Source: an uncultured Acetobacteraceae bacterium (GTDB taxonomy: Bacteria > Pseudomonadota > Alphaproteobacteria > Acetobacterales > Acetobacteraceae). From it: a stretch of DNA of 55,079 nt. Below the pieces are notes generated by a model. It was not told the DNA's origin, did no database searches, and saw only the letters and a list, made by a program, of their open reading frames with translations. The stretch covers positions 1 through 55,079 of the forward strand of contig CAIXDS010000339.1 of the NCBI GenBank assembly GCA_903918195.1, in the 5' to 3' direction. Made by a program: the position numbers and the translations under genes. Below are positions 1 through 10,200 of the stretch, in pieces (the stretch's first letter is position 1; every line of letters starts with the position of its first letter).

Positions 1-13
1 AGCAGGTTCTTCT

Positions 14-36
14 CCCCCTCCCCTTGTGGGAGGGGG
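14..36. repeat. GC-rich hairpin upstream of rnr
   Basis: CCCCCTCCC at 14-22 pairs perfectly with GGGAGGGGG at 28-36 around a 5-nt loop, followed by a second G-rich run. Such C-rich/G-rich hairpins recur as dispersed repeats between genes in alphaproteobacteria (family knowledge). It may be the 3' hairpin of the gene left of the window. There is no T-tract, so a terminator role is not shown. Confidence 0.5.
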
Positions 37-72
37 CCGGGGGGAGGGTTCGCGGTCGTTAGGTCCAACCGC

Positions 73-2250
73 ATGGCCCGCAAGCCCCGCAACCCACCCG
101 ACCTGCCCAGCCGCGAGGCCATCCGCCGCTTCGTGCGCGACTCGCCCGGCCGGGTGGGAAAGCGGGAGATCGCCCGCGAGTTCGGGCTGACCTCCGATCA
201 GCGCCTCGAGCTGCGCGACCTGCTGAAGGACATGGCCGCCGAAGGCGAGGTGGCCCCCGCCGGCCGCCGCCGCGTCGCCCCTCCCGGCCGGCTGCCGGAC
301 GCCATGGTGGTGCGGATCACCGGCACCGACCCGGACGGCGACGCGATCGCCCGCCCGGTGGACTGGACCGGCGACGGCCCGCCGCCGCTGGTGCTGATGG
401 CGGCCGAACCACGTGGCCGCCCGGCGCTGGCACCGGGGGAGCGCGTGCTGGCCCGCCTGACCCCGATCGGCCCCGGAAAATACGAAGGCCGCACGCTGAA
501 ACGCCTGACCGACGCCCCCGGCCGCGTGCTGGGCGTGTTCCACCCCTCGCCGAATGGCGGCGGCCGCATCGTGCCCACCGACCGCCGCTCCAAGGGGGAA
601 TGGCTGGTGCCGCCCGGCGAGGCCGGCGAGGCCAAACCCGGCGAGATCGTGCTGGCCGCCCCCCTGCCCTCCACCGGCTACGGCCTCAAACCGGCGCGTG
701 TGATCGAGCGGGTGGGCAGCATGGGCGATGCCCGCTCGGTCAGCCTGATCGTCATCCACACCCATGACATCCCGGTGGAATTTCCCGCCGCCGCGGTCGC
801 CGAGGCGGAGCGGGCGCGCGGCGTCGGCCCGCAGGGGCGCACCGATCTGCGCGACATGCCGCTGGTGACCATCGACGGCGAGGATGCGCGCGACTTCGAC
901 GATGCGGTGTTCGCCGCCCCCGACGGCGACGGATTCCGCCTGGTGGTGGCGATCGCCGACGTGGCGCATTACGTCCGTCCCGATTCGCCACTCGACCGGT
1001 CGGCGCGCACCCGCGGCAATTCCTGTTATTTCCCCGATCGCGTCGTGCCCATGCTGCCGGAGGCGCTGTCGAACGGCTGGTGCAGCCTGCGTCCGGGCGA
1101 GGATCGCGGCTGCCTGTTCGTTGAGATGCGCGTCGATACGGCGGGGCGGAAAACCGGGCACCGCTTCGGCCGCGGCCTGATGCGCAGCGCCGCCCGCCTC
1201 ACCTACGAGCAGGTGCAGGCGGCGCAGGATGCCGGCGACGATCTCGGCCTGCCCCTGCCCGCCTTGTACGCCGCCTTCCGCACCCTGCTGGCCGCCCGCG
1301 ACGCCCGCGGCACGCTCGACCTCGACCTGCCCGAGCGCCGGGTCGTGCTGGACGATGCCGGGCGGGTGGCGTCCGTGACCCCCCGGCCCCGACTCGACAG
1401 CCACCGGCTGATCGAGGAGTTCATGGTGCTGGCCAACGTGGCCGCCGCCGAGGAGCTGGAACGGCTGCACCAGCCCTGCGTCTATCGGGTACATGCACCG
1501 CCCTCGGACGAAAAACTGGAGGCGTTGCGCGGCTTCCTGCGCACGCGCGACATTTCTCTGCCGCCCGGCAACCAGCTGCATCCGCGCGACCTCGACCGGG
1601 TGCTGAAGAAGATCGCCGGAACGGAACAGGCGCCGCTGGTGAACGAGGTGATGCTGCGCAGCCAGTCGCAGGCGGCCTATGCGGTGGACAATATCGGCCA
1701 TTTCGGCCTGGCGCTGGCGCGCTACGCCCATTTCACCAGCCCGATCCGGCGCTATGCCGACCTGCTGGTGCACCGCGCCCTGGTCCGCGGGTTGCGCCTC
1801 GGCGACGACGGGCTGGCCGAGGCCGAGGCACCGCATCTGGCCGACTGGGCCGAACACATCACCGCCACCGAGCGCCGCGCGGCGCTGGCGGAACGTGACG
1901 CGATCGACCGGTACCTCGCTGCGTTCATGGCAGACAAGGTGGGAACGGTGTTCGCCGCGCGTATTTCCGGCGTGACCCGGTTCGGTCTTTTCGTCACAGT
2001 TGCCGTTAACGGCGCGAGTGGACTTGTTCCGGTGTCTTCCCTGCAAGACGATTTCTGGTTCCATGACGAAGCGACCCAAACCCTCTCGGGCCGCCGCACG
2101 CGCCTCACCTATGCTCTGACACAGGAGGTTGAGGTGCTGCTCGCCGAGGCGAGCCCGGTGACCGGCGGGCTGGTGTTCCACATCCTGCAGGGAACGGCCG
2201 GCGGTTCGCCCGGCCCGGGTAACGGAAGGGGACGCTCCCGGCGACGGTGA
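73..2250 (+). CDS. rnr: Ribonuclease R
   Basis: This is a processive 3'-to-5' exoribonuclease of the RNase II/RNB family that degrades structured RNA and helps in rRNA and mRNA turnover. The 725-residue product has the usual layout: an N-terminal winged-helix region with GKREIAREFGL near residue 30, cold-shock-like OB domains, the RNB catalytic core with the metal-binding aspartate cluster GEDARDFDDAVF near residues 270-280, and a C-terminal S1 domain ending in a basic tail (GRGRSRRR). The length is normal for RNase R. The ATG at 73 gives a conserved N-terminus, but the Shine-Dalgarno is weak. It overlaps the next gene by one base (TGATG), so the two are probably translationally coupled. The gene to its left is outside the window. 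Confidence 0.97.
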   Translation: MARKPRNPPDLPSREAIRRFVRDSPGRVGKREIAREFGLTSDQRLELRDLLKDMAAEGEVAPAGRRRVAPPGRLPDAMVVRITGTDPDGDAIARPVDWTGDGPPPLVLMAAEPRGRPALAPGERVLARLTPIGPGKYEGRTLKRLTDAPGRVLGVFHPSPNGGGRIVPTDRRSKGEWLVPPGEAGEAKPGEIVLAAPLPSTGYGLKPARVIERVGSMGDARSVSLIVIHTHDIPVEFPAAAVAEAERARGVGPQGRTDLRDMPLVTIDGEDARDFDDAVFAAPDGDGFRLVVAIADVAHYVRPDSPLDRSARTRGNSCYFPDRVVPMLPEALSNGWCSLRPGEDRGCLFVEMRVDTAGRKTGHRFGRGLMRSAARLTYEQVQAAQDAGDDLGLPLPALYAAFRTLLAARDARGTLDLDLPERRVVLDDAGRVASVTPRPRLDSHRLIEEFMVLANVAAAEELERLHQPCVYRVHAPPSDEKLEALRGFLRTRDISLPPGNQLHPRDLDRVLKKIAGTEQAPLVNEVMLRSQSQAAYAVDNIGHFGLALARYAHFTSPIRRYADLLVHRALVRGLRLGDDGLAEAEAPHLADWAEHITATERRAALAERDAIDRYLAAFMADKVGTVFAARISGVTRFGLFVTVAVNGASGLVPVSSLQDDFWFHDEATQTLSGRRTRLTYALTQEVEVLLAEASPVTGGLVFHILQGTAGGSPGPGNGRGRSRRR

Positions 2251-3761
2251 TGATCACCTGGTTTCTGTTTCTGCTGTATTTCGTGCCGCCTGCTTCGGCC
2301 GAACCCTTCGTGCCCGGCCAGGCACTGGACCAGCGCCTGGTGACCCAGGTCACCGCCACCGCGCTCGCCTTCATGGCCCCGCGCACGCTGGAGGCGGTGC
2401 CGGTCTGGCAGCTGGCGCTGTGGGGACTGCGCGGGCTGACCACGCTCGACGCCAGGCTGACGGTGGAGTTGCGCGACGACACGCTGCGCCTCAGCATCGG
2501 CAATCGCACCCTGGCCGCCCGAGCGCCGCCCGCGCCTGACGATACCGGTGGCTGGGCCGAAGCGACGTCGCAACTTGTGCGGGCGGCCTGGGATGCCTCC
2601 GATGCGGTGCGGCGGGCCGGCACGCAGGGGGTGTTGCGGACCTTCTTCGACGAGTTGTTCAACCACCTGGACCCGTATTCGCGCTATGCGCCGCCGGCCG
2701 AGGCCGCCGACGACCGGCTGCGTCGCGCCGGCCGGGCCGGGATCGGGGCGCAGGTCGCGCATAGCGGTCGCGGCTTCACGGTGCAGGAGGTGGCGCCCGA
2801 CGGTCCGGCGGCGGAGGCCGCCATCCACCCGGGCGATCGCATCCTGGCGGTGGACGGGCAGTCCACCGAGGGCGCCGACCTCGAATCGGTCAACGCCCTG
2901 CTGGCCGGGCCGGAAGGGACGCCGGTGACGGTGTCGCTGCGCGGCCGCGACGGCCGGACCCGCAGCGTGGAACTGGTGCGCACCATGGTGCCGCCGGAAA
3001 CGGTGGTGCCCACGCGGGTGGGCGATCTGCTGGTGCTGCGGGTCACCGGCTTCGCCAGCGACACCGGTGCCCGTCTGGCGAACGAGATTGTGCGCGGACT
3101 GGCCGGGCCGCAGCCACCGCGCGGCCTCGTGCTGGATCTGCGCGGCAACCGCGGCGGGCTGCTGCGCCAGGCGGCGGCGGCGGCCGGCACGCTGATCCCG
3201 GACGGGCTGGTGGCGTTGACCCAGGGCCGGGACCCCGCCGCGGCGCATGATTTCCGCGCCGAGGGGACCGATCTCGGCCACGGCCTGCCGGTGGTGGTGA
3301 TGGTGGATGGCCGCTCCGCCAGTGCCGCCGAAATCCTCGCCGCGGCGCTGGCCGACCAGGGACGGGCGGTGGTGGTGGGCAGTTCCACCCTCGGCAAGGG
3401 GCTGGTGCAGACCATCGCCCCGCTGCCGGATGGCGGCGAATTGCTGGTCACCTGGAGCCGGGTGCTGGCGCCGCTGGGCTGGCCGATCCAGGGCCTGGGG
3501 GTGTTGCCGCAGGTCTGCACCAGCCTGGGCGTCGATTCGCTGATGCGGCAACTGGGCGAGCTGTCACAAGGGCGGTCGATGCTGGCACGGCCGCTGCGGC
3601 GCCATCGCTCGGCCCGGGCGCCGCTGCCGCCGGCGGAGATGCTGGAGATCCGCAACACCTGCCCGGCCGCCGAGGGACGCGACACCGACCTGCTGGCGGC
3701 GCGGACGCTGATCGAGACGCCGGCGGCCTATGCGGCAGCGCTGCTGGGGCCGGCACGATAA
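2250..3761 (+). CDS. S41 family C-terminal processing protease
   Basis: This is a periplasmic Ser/Lys-dyad protease of the CtpA/Prc family. The N-terminus (FLFLLYFVPPASAEP) is a signal peptide. A PDZ domain lies at roughly residues 165-245. The catalytic region follows, with the nucleophile in DGRSASAAE (about residue 355) and the general-base lysine in STLGKGLVQ (about residue 383). At 503 residues it is normal for the family. Its ATG overlaps the rnr stop (TGATG), and a GTG one codon upstream at 2247 is an alternative start. Coupling to an exoribonuclease gene suggests co-expression rather than a shared pathway (inference). The C-terminal 60 residues are less typical and may be a lineage-specific tail. 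Confidence 0.9.
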   Translation: MITWFLFLLYFVPPASAEPFVPGQALDQRLVTQVTATALAFMAPRTLEAVPVWQLALWGLRGLTTLDARLTVELRDDTLRLSIGNRTLAARAPPAPDDTGGWAEATSQLVRAAWDASDAVRRAGTQGVLRTFFDELFNHLDPYSRYAPPAEAADDRLRRAGRAGIGAQVAHSGRGFTVQEVAPDGPAAEAAIHPGDRILAVDGQSTEGADLESVNALLAGPEGTPVTVSLRGRDGRTRSVELVRTMVPPETVVPTRVGDLLVLRVTGFASDTGARLANEIVRGLAGPQPPRGLVLDLRGNRGGLLRQAAAAAGTLIPDGLVALTQGRDPAAAHDFRAEGTDLGHGLPVVVMVDGRSASAAEILAAALADQGRAVVVGSSTLGKGLVQTIAPLPDGGELLVTWSRVLAPLGWPIQGLGVLPQVCTSLGVDSLMRQLGELSQGRSMLARPLRRHRSARAPLPPAEMLEIRNTCPAAEGRDTDLLAARTLIETPAAYAAALLGPAR

Positions 3762-3838
3762 CGGCGGCGAGCCGTCGTTGACGGCGCGGCGGCCGGAAAG
3801 CAGCGGCGGCGCTTCCTGTCTGACGGAGGGGTGCATTC

Positions 3839-5293
3839 GTGATGATCGATCGCCGTTCCCTGCTCACCGGTGCCGGCCTTGCCTCCTGCCTCGGCGCGCT
3901 GCCTCGCCGTGTCCGGGCGGCCGGGGACGCCCTTGCCGACAAGCCGGACCATACGCTGCGCATCGGCGCCGGATTGGTCGAGCTGGCCCCCGATCACATC
4001 GTCTCGACCACTCTTTACAACGGCCAGTTTCCGGGACCGCTGCTGCGCTTCACGGAAAGCCGGCGCGCCGTCGTCGATGTTTACAACGATACCGACACGC
4101 CGGAACTGGTGCACTGGCATGGCCAGATGATTCCGGGCGACGTCGACGGCGCCGCCGAGGAAGGCACGCCGTTCGTGCCGGCGCACGGCATGCGCCGGAT
4201 TGCCTTCGTGCCCAAACCATCGGGGTTCCGGTTCTACCATACGCATGTCGCCGCCCGCGGCGACCTCACCCGCGGCACCTACACCGGTCAGGCCGGACCG
4301 GTGTTCATCGAACCGGCGAACAATCCCGGCGCTTATGATCGCGAAGTATTTCTGGTGATGAAGGAATTCGCGCCGGAATTCAGCCGCGGCGGCGACATGG
4401 CAATCGACGCGCTCGCAGGCGCTCCGCTCAAGGCGCTGCAACAGATCGGCATGGCGGCGGACGCGGCGGCGGCGGAGAAAACCAAGGGATTCGAGGTCGG
4501 CTACGCGCTATTCGGCATCAACGGCCGGATGCTTGGCCACGGCGACCCCATCCGGGTGAAACAGGGTGAGCGGGTGCTGTTCCACGTGCTCAATGCGAGT
4601 GCGACCGAAATCCGCAGCCTCGCTCTGCCCGGCCATGTCTTCCGCGTCGTGGCGCTCGATGGCAATCCGGTCCCGACGCCGGCGGAGGTGCCTGTGCTCT
4701 GGCTCGGAACCGCCGAACGCGTGTCGGCGATCGTTGAGATGAGACACCCGGGCGTATGGGTCATGGGCGACCTTGCCGATGACGACCGCGACCACGGGAT
4801 GGGCATCGTCGTCGAATACGCCGCCCAGAAAGGCAAACCGCGCTGGACGAAGCCAAAACCGTTCCGCTGGGATTACACGCTGTTCGGCCGCCCGGATGCC
4901 GGCCACGCCCCACCCGACGAGACGATCGAGATGACGATCGTCAAGCACAACGCGGCCCGCAACGGCTTCAACCAGTGGACCCTCAATGGCGAAGCCTTTT
5001 CGATGGACAGCATGCAGCCGGTTCACACCCTGCATGCGGGGCGGCGCTACCGGCTGAAATTCCGCAATGCGAGCGACGACATCCACCCGCTGCACCTGCA
5101 CCGGCACAGTTTCGAACTGACCCGCATCGGCGGCAGGCCGACCGCCGATGTCATCAAGGACGTGGTCATGCTGGGCGGGTTTCAGGAACTCGAATGTGAG
5201 TTCATCGCTGACAATCCAGGACTGACGCTGTTTCACTGTCACCAGCAGTTGCACATGGATTTCGGGTTCATAGCGCTGTTCAAATACGCGTAG
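3839..5293 (+). CDS. Tat-exported multicopper oxidase
   Basis: This is a laccase-like multicopper oxidase that couples substrate or Cu(I) oxidation to reduction of O2 to water in the periplasm. The N-terminus carries a twin-arginine signal (DRRSLLTGAGLA). All four copper motifs are present: HWHGQ, HTH (in YHTHV), HPLHLHRH, and the C-terminal HCHQQLHMDFGF that joins the type 1 and type 2/3 sites. The residue at the T1 axial position is Phe rather than Met. In fungal laccases a non-ligating Phe or Leu here goes with a high redox potential, so a high-potential enzyme is a reasonable inference. GGAGG at 3825-3829 supports the GTG at 3839; the next codon is ATG. It is monocistronic and convergent with the ABC-F gene, 6 bp away. 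The substrate is unknown. Confidence 0.92.
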   Translation: MMIDRRSLLTGAGLASCLGALPRRVRAAGDALADKPDHTLRIGAGLVELAPDHIVSTTLYNGQFPGPLLRFTESRRAVVDVYNDTDTPELVHWHGQMIPGDVDGAAEEGTPFVPAHGMRRIAFVPKPSGFRFYHTHVAARGDLTRGTYTGQAGPVFIEPANNPGAYDREVFLVMKEFAPEFSRGGDMAIDALAGAPLKALQQIGMAADAAAAEKTKGFEVGYALFGINGRMLGHGDPIRVKQGERVLFHVLNASATEIRSLALPGHVFRVVALDGNPVPTPAEVPVLWLGTAERVSAIVEMRHPGVWVMGDLADDDRDHGMGIVVEYAAQKGKPRWTKPKPFRWDYTLFGRPDAGHAPPDETIEMTIVKHNAARNGFNQWTLNGEAFSMDSMQPVHTLHAGRRYRLKFRNASDDIHPLHLHRHSFELTRIGGRPTADVIKDVVMLGGFQELECEFIADNPGLTLFHCHQQLHMDFGFIALFKYA

Positions 5294-5299
5294 GCAGCG

Positions 5300-7174
5300 T
5301 TACGCCGACGCCGCCTCCAGCGCCTCGGCAGCCTCCAGCCACTCGGTTTCCGCCACTTCGGTCGCGCGGGCAATGGCAGCGAGGCGGGTCTGAGCAGCGG
5401 TGACTTCGGCCGAGCGGCCGGGCTCGTACAGGGCCGGATCGGCAAGCTTCGCCTCAACCTTCGCGCGTTCCTCCGCCAGCTTGGCGATGCGCGCCTCGGC
5501 GTCGCGGGCGCGGCGGCGCAGGGGCGCGGTGGCGGCGCGGGCCTCGGCGCGCTCGCGGCGGTCCTCGCGTTTGGTCGGGGCGGCGTCGGCCTTTGCCGGC
5601 GGGCGGGCGCGCTCAGCCAGCAGGACGCGATACTCGTCGAGATCACCCTCGAAGGGCTGCACAGTACCGTCGGCCACCAGCCAGAGCCGGTCGGCCACCA
5701 GTTCCACCAGATGCGGGTCGTGGGTGATCAGCAGCACCGCGCCCTCGAAATCGGCCAGCGCCCGCACCAGCGCCTCGCGGGCGTCGATGTCGAGGTGGTT
5801 GGTGGGTTCGTCGAGAATGAGCAGTTGCGGCGCGTCGCGGGTGGCCAGCGCCAGCAGCAGCCGCGCTTTCTCGCCGCCGGAGAGGCTGCTGACCGCCGTG
5901 CCGGCACGATCGGCGTCCAGGCCGAAACGGGCGAGCTGGGCGCGAACCTGGGCGATCGCGGCGCGCGGCAACGCGCGGGCCATGTGCTGCACCGGCGTTT
6001 CGTCGGGCACCAGCTCGTCGGCCTGGTGCTGGGCGAAGTAGCCGACCTTCAGTTTCGGGCCGCGCCGCACCTCGCCCGACATCGGCGCCAGCCGGCCGGC
6101 GACCAGCTTGGCCAGGGTGGATTTGCCGTTGCCGTTGGCGCCGAGCAGGGCGATGCGGTCATCCATGTCCACCCGCAGGGAAAGCCCGCGCAGCACCGGG
6201 CTGCCATCGTACCCGGCGGTGGCACCATCGAGAGCGAGAATGGGCGGGGCGATCTGGGTGGGCTGGGGGAAATCGAAATGGGTGGGGGAGTCCTCCACCA
6301 CCGCCTCGATCGCCGGCAGTTTCGCGATCGCCTTCAGCCGCGCCTGCGCCTGCCGCGCCTTGCTGGCCTTGTAGCGGAAGCGGTCCACATAGGCCTGCAT
6401 GTGGGCGCGCTGGGCCGCCACCTTGGTGGCCATGGCGGTCTGCTGCATCGCCCGCTCGGTGCGGATGCGCACGAATTCGTCGTAGCCGCCGGGGGTGACG
6501 TTGATTTTCCCGCGGTCGAGATGGGCGATGGCGTGCACGCAGCGGTCGAGCAGGCCGCGGTCGTGCGAGACGATGATCGCCGCCCCGGGGAATTTCGCCA
6601 GCCAGGTCTCCAGCCACAGCGTGGCTTCGAGATCGAGGTGGTTGGTCGGCTCGTCCAGCAGCAGCAGGTCGGGGGCGGCGAACAGGGCGGTCGCCAGTGC
6701 CACGCGCATGCGCCAGCCGCCGGAAAAGGTGCGGACCGGGCGCGCCTGGGCAGCGGCGTCGAAGCCGAGCCCGGCCAGGATGGCGGCGGCGCGGGCCGGC
6801 GCGCTGTCGGCGCCGATCGCGCGCAGGCGCTCGTGGATTTCGTCCAGACGGTGCGGATCGGCCGAGTCGTGTTCGGCCTCGGCGAGCAAAGCGAGTCGTT
6901 CGGGGTCGCCCTGCAGCACGATGTCGGTGAGCGGGAAATCCCCGTCCGGCGCCTCCTGCTTCACCTGGCCGAGCCGGGCACGGCTGGCCAGCCGGATCTC
7001 ACCGCCATCGATGGCGAGGTCGCCGGCGATAGCCTTCAGCAGGGTGGATTTGCCGGCGCCGTTGCGGCCCAGCAGGCCGATGCGCTTGCCGGGATCGACC
7101 GCGAGGTCGGCCCGATCGAGCAGGGTGCGGCCGCCGAGGCGGATGGTGATGCCGGTGAGGGTGAGCAGGCTCAT
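5300..7174 (-). CDS. ABC-F family ATPase (Uup/YheS-like)
   Basis: This is a soluble protein with two ABC ATPase domains and no membrane segment. ABC-F proteins bind the ribosomal E site and rescue or tune translation (family knowledge). Domain 1 has Walker A GRNGAGKST, signature FSGG and Walker B LLLLDEPTNHLD. Domain 2 has GANGNGKST, LSGGEKARLLLA and LLILDEPTNHLD. A basic linker between them contains the RYKASKARQAQARL helix. The C-terminus is a charged coiled coil rich in Ala, Glu and Arg. I chose the ATG at 7174, giving 624 residues, because MSLLTLTGI is the conserved family start. The longer open frame upstream has no homology-like content. It lies on the same strand as the sensor kinase, 49 bp downstream of that gene's stop. 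Confidence 0.93.
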   Translation of the reverse strand: MSLLTLTGITIRLGGRTLLDRADLAVDPGKRIGLLGRNGAGKSTLLKAIAGDLAIDGGEIRLASRARLGQVKQEAPDGDFPLTDIVLQGDPERLALLAEAEHDSADPHRLDEIHERLRAIGADSAPARAAAILAGLGFDAAAQARPVRTFSGGWRMRVALATALFAAPDLLLLDEPTNHLDLEATLWLETWLAKFPGAAIIVSHDRGLLDRCVHAIAHLDRGKINVTPGGYDEFVRIRTERAMQQTAMATKVAAQRAHMQAYVDRFRYKASKARQAQARLKAIAKLPAIEAVVEDSPTHFDFPQPTQIAPPILALDGATAGYDGSPVLRGLSLRVDMDDRIALLGANGNGKSTLAKLVAGRLAPMSGEVRRGPKLKVGYFAQHQADELVPDETPVQHMARALPRAAIAQVRAQLARFGLDADRAGTAVSSLSGGEKARLLLALATRDAPQLLILDEPTNHLDIDAREALVRALADFEGAVLLITHDPHLVELVADRLWLVADGTVQPFEGDLDEYRVLLAERARPPAKADAAPTKREDRRERAEARAATAPLRRRARDAEARIAKLAEERAKVEAKLADPALYEPGRSAEVTAAQTRLAAIARATEVAETEWLEAAEALEAASA

Positions 7175-7223
7175 GGGCGGGATGTAGCGGCGGCGGGACG
7201 CGCGGGGAAGCGGGACCTGGCTT

Positions 7224-10200
7224 TCAGCTCTCGTCCAGCCCGCTCCGCGCCGCTTCCAGCGGCCGCAGCAGCGCCCCGCGCAACTCACGGACCGAGAACG
7301 GCTTGTTCAGCACCGGGCAGTCCTGGAAGCGCCGCGGCACCACCAGGCTCGCCTCATAGCCGGTGGCAAGCACGAACGGGATGCCGCGCCGCAACAGCCG
7401 GTCGGCCGCCGGCCAGACCGGCGTGCCGTCGAGGTCCACGTCAAGCAAGGCAATGTCGATCTCCGCCGTCGCCGCCAACTCGACCGCCGCTTCCAGGCGC
7501 GCCACCGGCCCGACCACCGACACGCCCACCATCTTCAGATTACGGACAATGTTGGCGGCAAGCAGCGCGTTGTCCTCCACGACAAGGACGCGCTTTCCGC
7601 CGAGCGCGGCCAGCAGGTAGGTGGTGCCGGCCCGCGCCGGCGCGGATGGGGGCGCCGGCGGTTCGGCCAGCGAGGCGATCTGATCCCATGGCACCACCAC
7701 GGTGCAGGTCAGGCCCGCGGCCGGGAAGCAGAGTTGCACCGTGCCGCCAAGCTCGTAGGCCAGACTGGTCTCGATCAGCGTGAGGCCGAAGCCGCGCTGC
7801 GTCGGCTCCGCCACCGCCGGGCCGCCGGTTTCACACCAGTGCAGCACCAGCACCTGCCCATCGCGCTGCTCGGCATGCCAATCGACGACCACCCGTCCGC
7901 CCGGCACCGACAACGCGCCGTATTTGGCGGCGTTGGTGGCCAGTTCGTGCACCGCCAGGCTGAACGCCAGCGCCGCCTTCGGCCGCAACAACACCGGCGC
8001 GTCGGCCGCAATCACCACCGAGGGCGCCGCCGCGCCCATGTAGGGGGCCATCTCCTCGGCGATCATCATCTGCAGGTTGGCACCCTCCCAGCGGCTTTTG
8101 GTCAGCAGGCTTTGCGCCAGGCTCATGGCGCGCAACCGCCCCTCGAAGCTGGCCAGAAAACCATCCAGCGTGTCCTCGCTGGTCCGGCTCTGGCCGACCA
8201 GGGCCTGGATGGTGGCCAGCATGTTCTTGACCCGATGATCGAGCTCGGCCATCAGCAAATCCTGGCGCTGCCGCGCCGCCACCTCCTCGCGCACCCGCCG
8301 CTCCAGATCGCCGGTCAGGCGGCGGAGCCGGGCCTCGGTTTCCTTGATCAGGGTGATATCGCTCGACACCGCAGCCACGCCGTGGATCGAGCCGTCCTCC
8401 ATGCGCAGCGGCGCCTTGGCCGAGCGGAAAACCCGCCTGCCCTGGCCCGCCGCGTCGAACACCTCCTCCGTGATCTCCATGCGGCCGGTCTCGATGATGC
8501 GCCGATCGTTGGCCATCGCCGCGTCGGCCTGTTGCGCGTCGTGGTGCCATTGCGCGGTGGTACGGCCGATCACCGCCTCCGCGGGCCGGCCGGCGACCGC
8601 AAGCAGGGCCGGATTGGCGAACAGGAAACGGCCCTCGGTGTCCTTCGCATAGATCGGGTCGGGGGAGCAGTTGCCGATGGCGCGCAGCAATGCCGCTGTC
8701 TGCCGAAACTCCTCCGCGGTGCGCTTGCGGGCCGTGATGTCCTCGATGACGCCGATGTGGCACTCCGGGCTGCCATCGGGGGCACGAAGCAGGGACACCG
8801 TCACGTTGACCCAGATCACCTCCCCGTCCTTGCGCAGATAGCGCTTTTCGACCGTGAAGGTTGAGATCTCTCCCGCCGCCAGCGCGGTCGTCTGGGCGTC
8901 GTCAACCGCCCGGTCGTCGGGATGGGTGATGTCTCTGAAACTGCGGACGAGCAACTCTTCGCGCGTGTAGCCGGTGATGTCGCACAGCTTTTCGTTAATG
9001 GACAGCGGGACCCGGTCCAGGCCAGCCAGCGACATGCCAACCGCCGCCTGCTGGAACATGGCACGGAAGCGCTGCTCGGTCCGGCGTTCCGCGGTCACGT
9101 CGCGGTAGAAGATCGTCAGGCCATCATTCGAGGGATAGGCCTGCGCCTCGAAATGGGTTTTGAGCGGGGCGTAGTAGCCCTCCACCTGGGTCGGCACGCC
9201 ACGCTCCATCGCCGCCCGGTAGGCATCGGCGAAGACGGTCCCCGCCAACCTGGGAACCGCGTCCCACATCACCTGGCCGAGGAGATCGCGACCTGCCGCG
9301 AGCCGCACCTTCGCGCGTTCATTGAGAAAAGTGTAGCGCCAGGCGCAGTCGAGCACGACCACGCAATCCGTCGTGCTTTCGAGCGCGGTACGAAGGGCTT
9401 GCTCGCGGGCCTCCTGCGCCACCGCCATGCGATCGAAGGCGGCGGCGAGGCGGCCGAACTCGCTGTTGTCCTCCCGCAGGCCGGTGCGGGCTGCGAAATC
9501 GCCGGTTCGCCAGCGATCGGCAACAGCCAGCAGTCGGTCGAGCGGCCGGCGGATCAGGCGCCTGCCGCCCAGAACCGTGATAACCAGTGCCAGTCCGGCC
9601 CCGGCGACGATCAGAAACAAGCCGGTGCGGTTGGCCTGCGTCACCGCCGCGAAAGCGGTTTCCCGGTCCAGTCCGACCGCGATGCGCAATCCCTTCGGTT
9701 CCGCGTCAACGGGCGCATACGCGACGATACGCGCCCGGCCGTCGGCGGTCTTCATCGGGACGACCTTGATCTCGTCTCCTGCCAGGCTGAAGCGCATCGC
9801 ATCGGGCATCGGCTGGCCGACATAGCGCGCGCCGTCCGGGAAGCGAGCCAGGATCGTGCCGTTGCGGTCCCTTACCGACACGGCGACATCCGGCGGCAGG
9901 GCGAGATGCTCAAGCTGCTGCCTCAGCCAGTCGAGACTGAGTCCCAACTCCACCACACCGACGACGATTCCGTCCCGGTTTCTGAGCGGTTTGGCAAAGT
10001 GGATGGAAGGCTGTCCAGAAACACGGCCGACCGTGTATTCGCCGATGACAAAGCTGTCCGTCTGCAGGGCGTTGCGGAAATAGGCGCGGTCGGAAAAGTT
10101 AACACTGGAATCGGAGGGGCCAGCCGCACAGACGAGATGCCCATCGAGACCGACGACCCCGGCGAAGATGTAGCGCGGCGACTGTTCCAGCAGGTTCGCC

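Noticed and set aside
5711..7783. 690-codon plus-strand frame antisense to the ABC-F and kinase genes
   Set aside because: It spans the ends of two unrelated minus-strand genes with no conserved segment.
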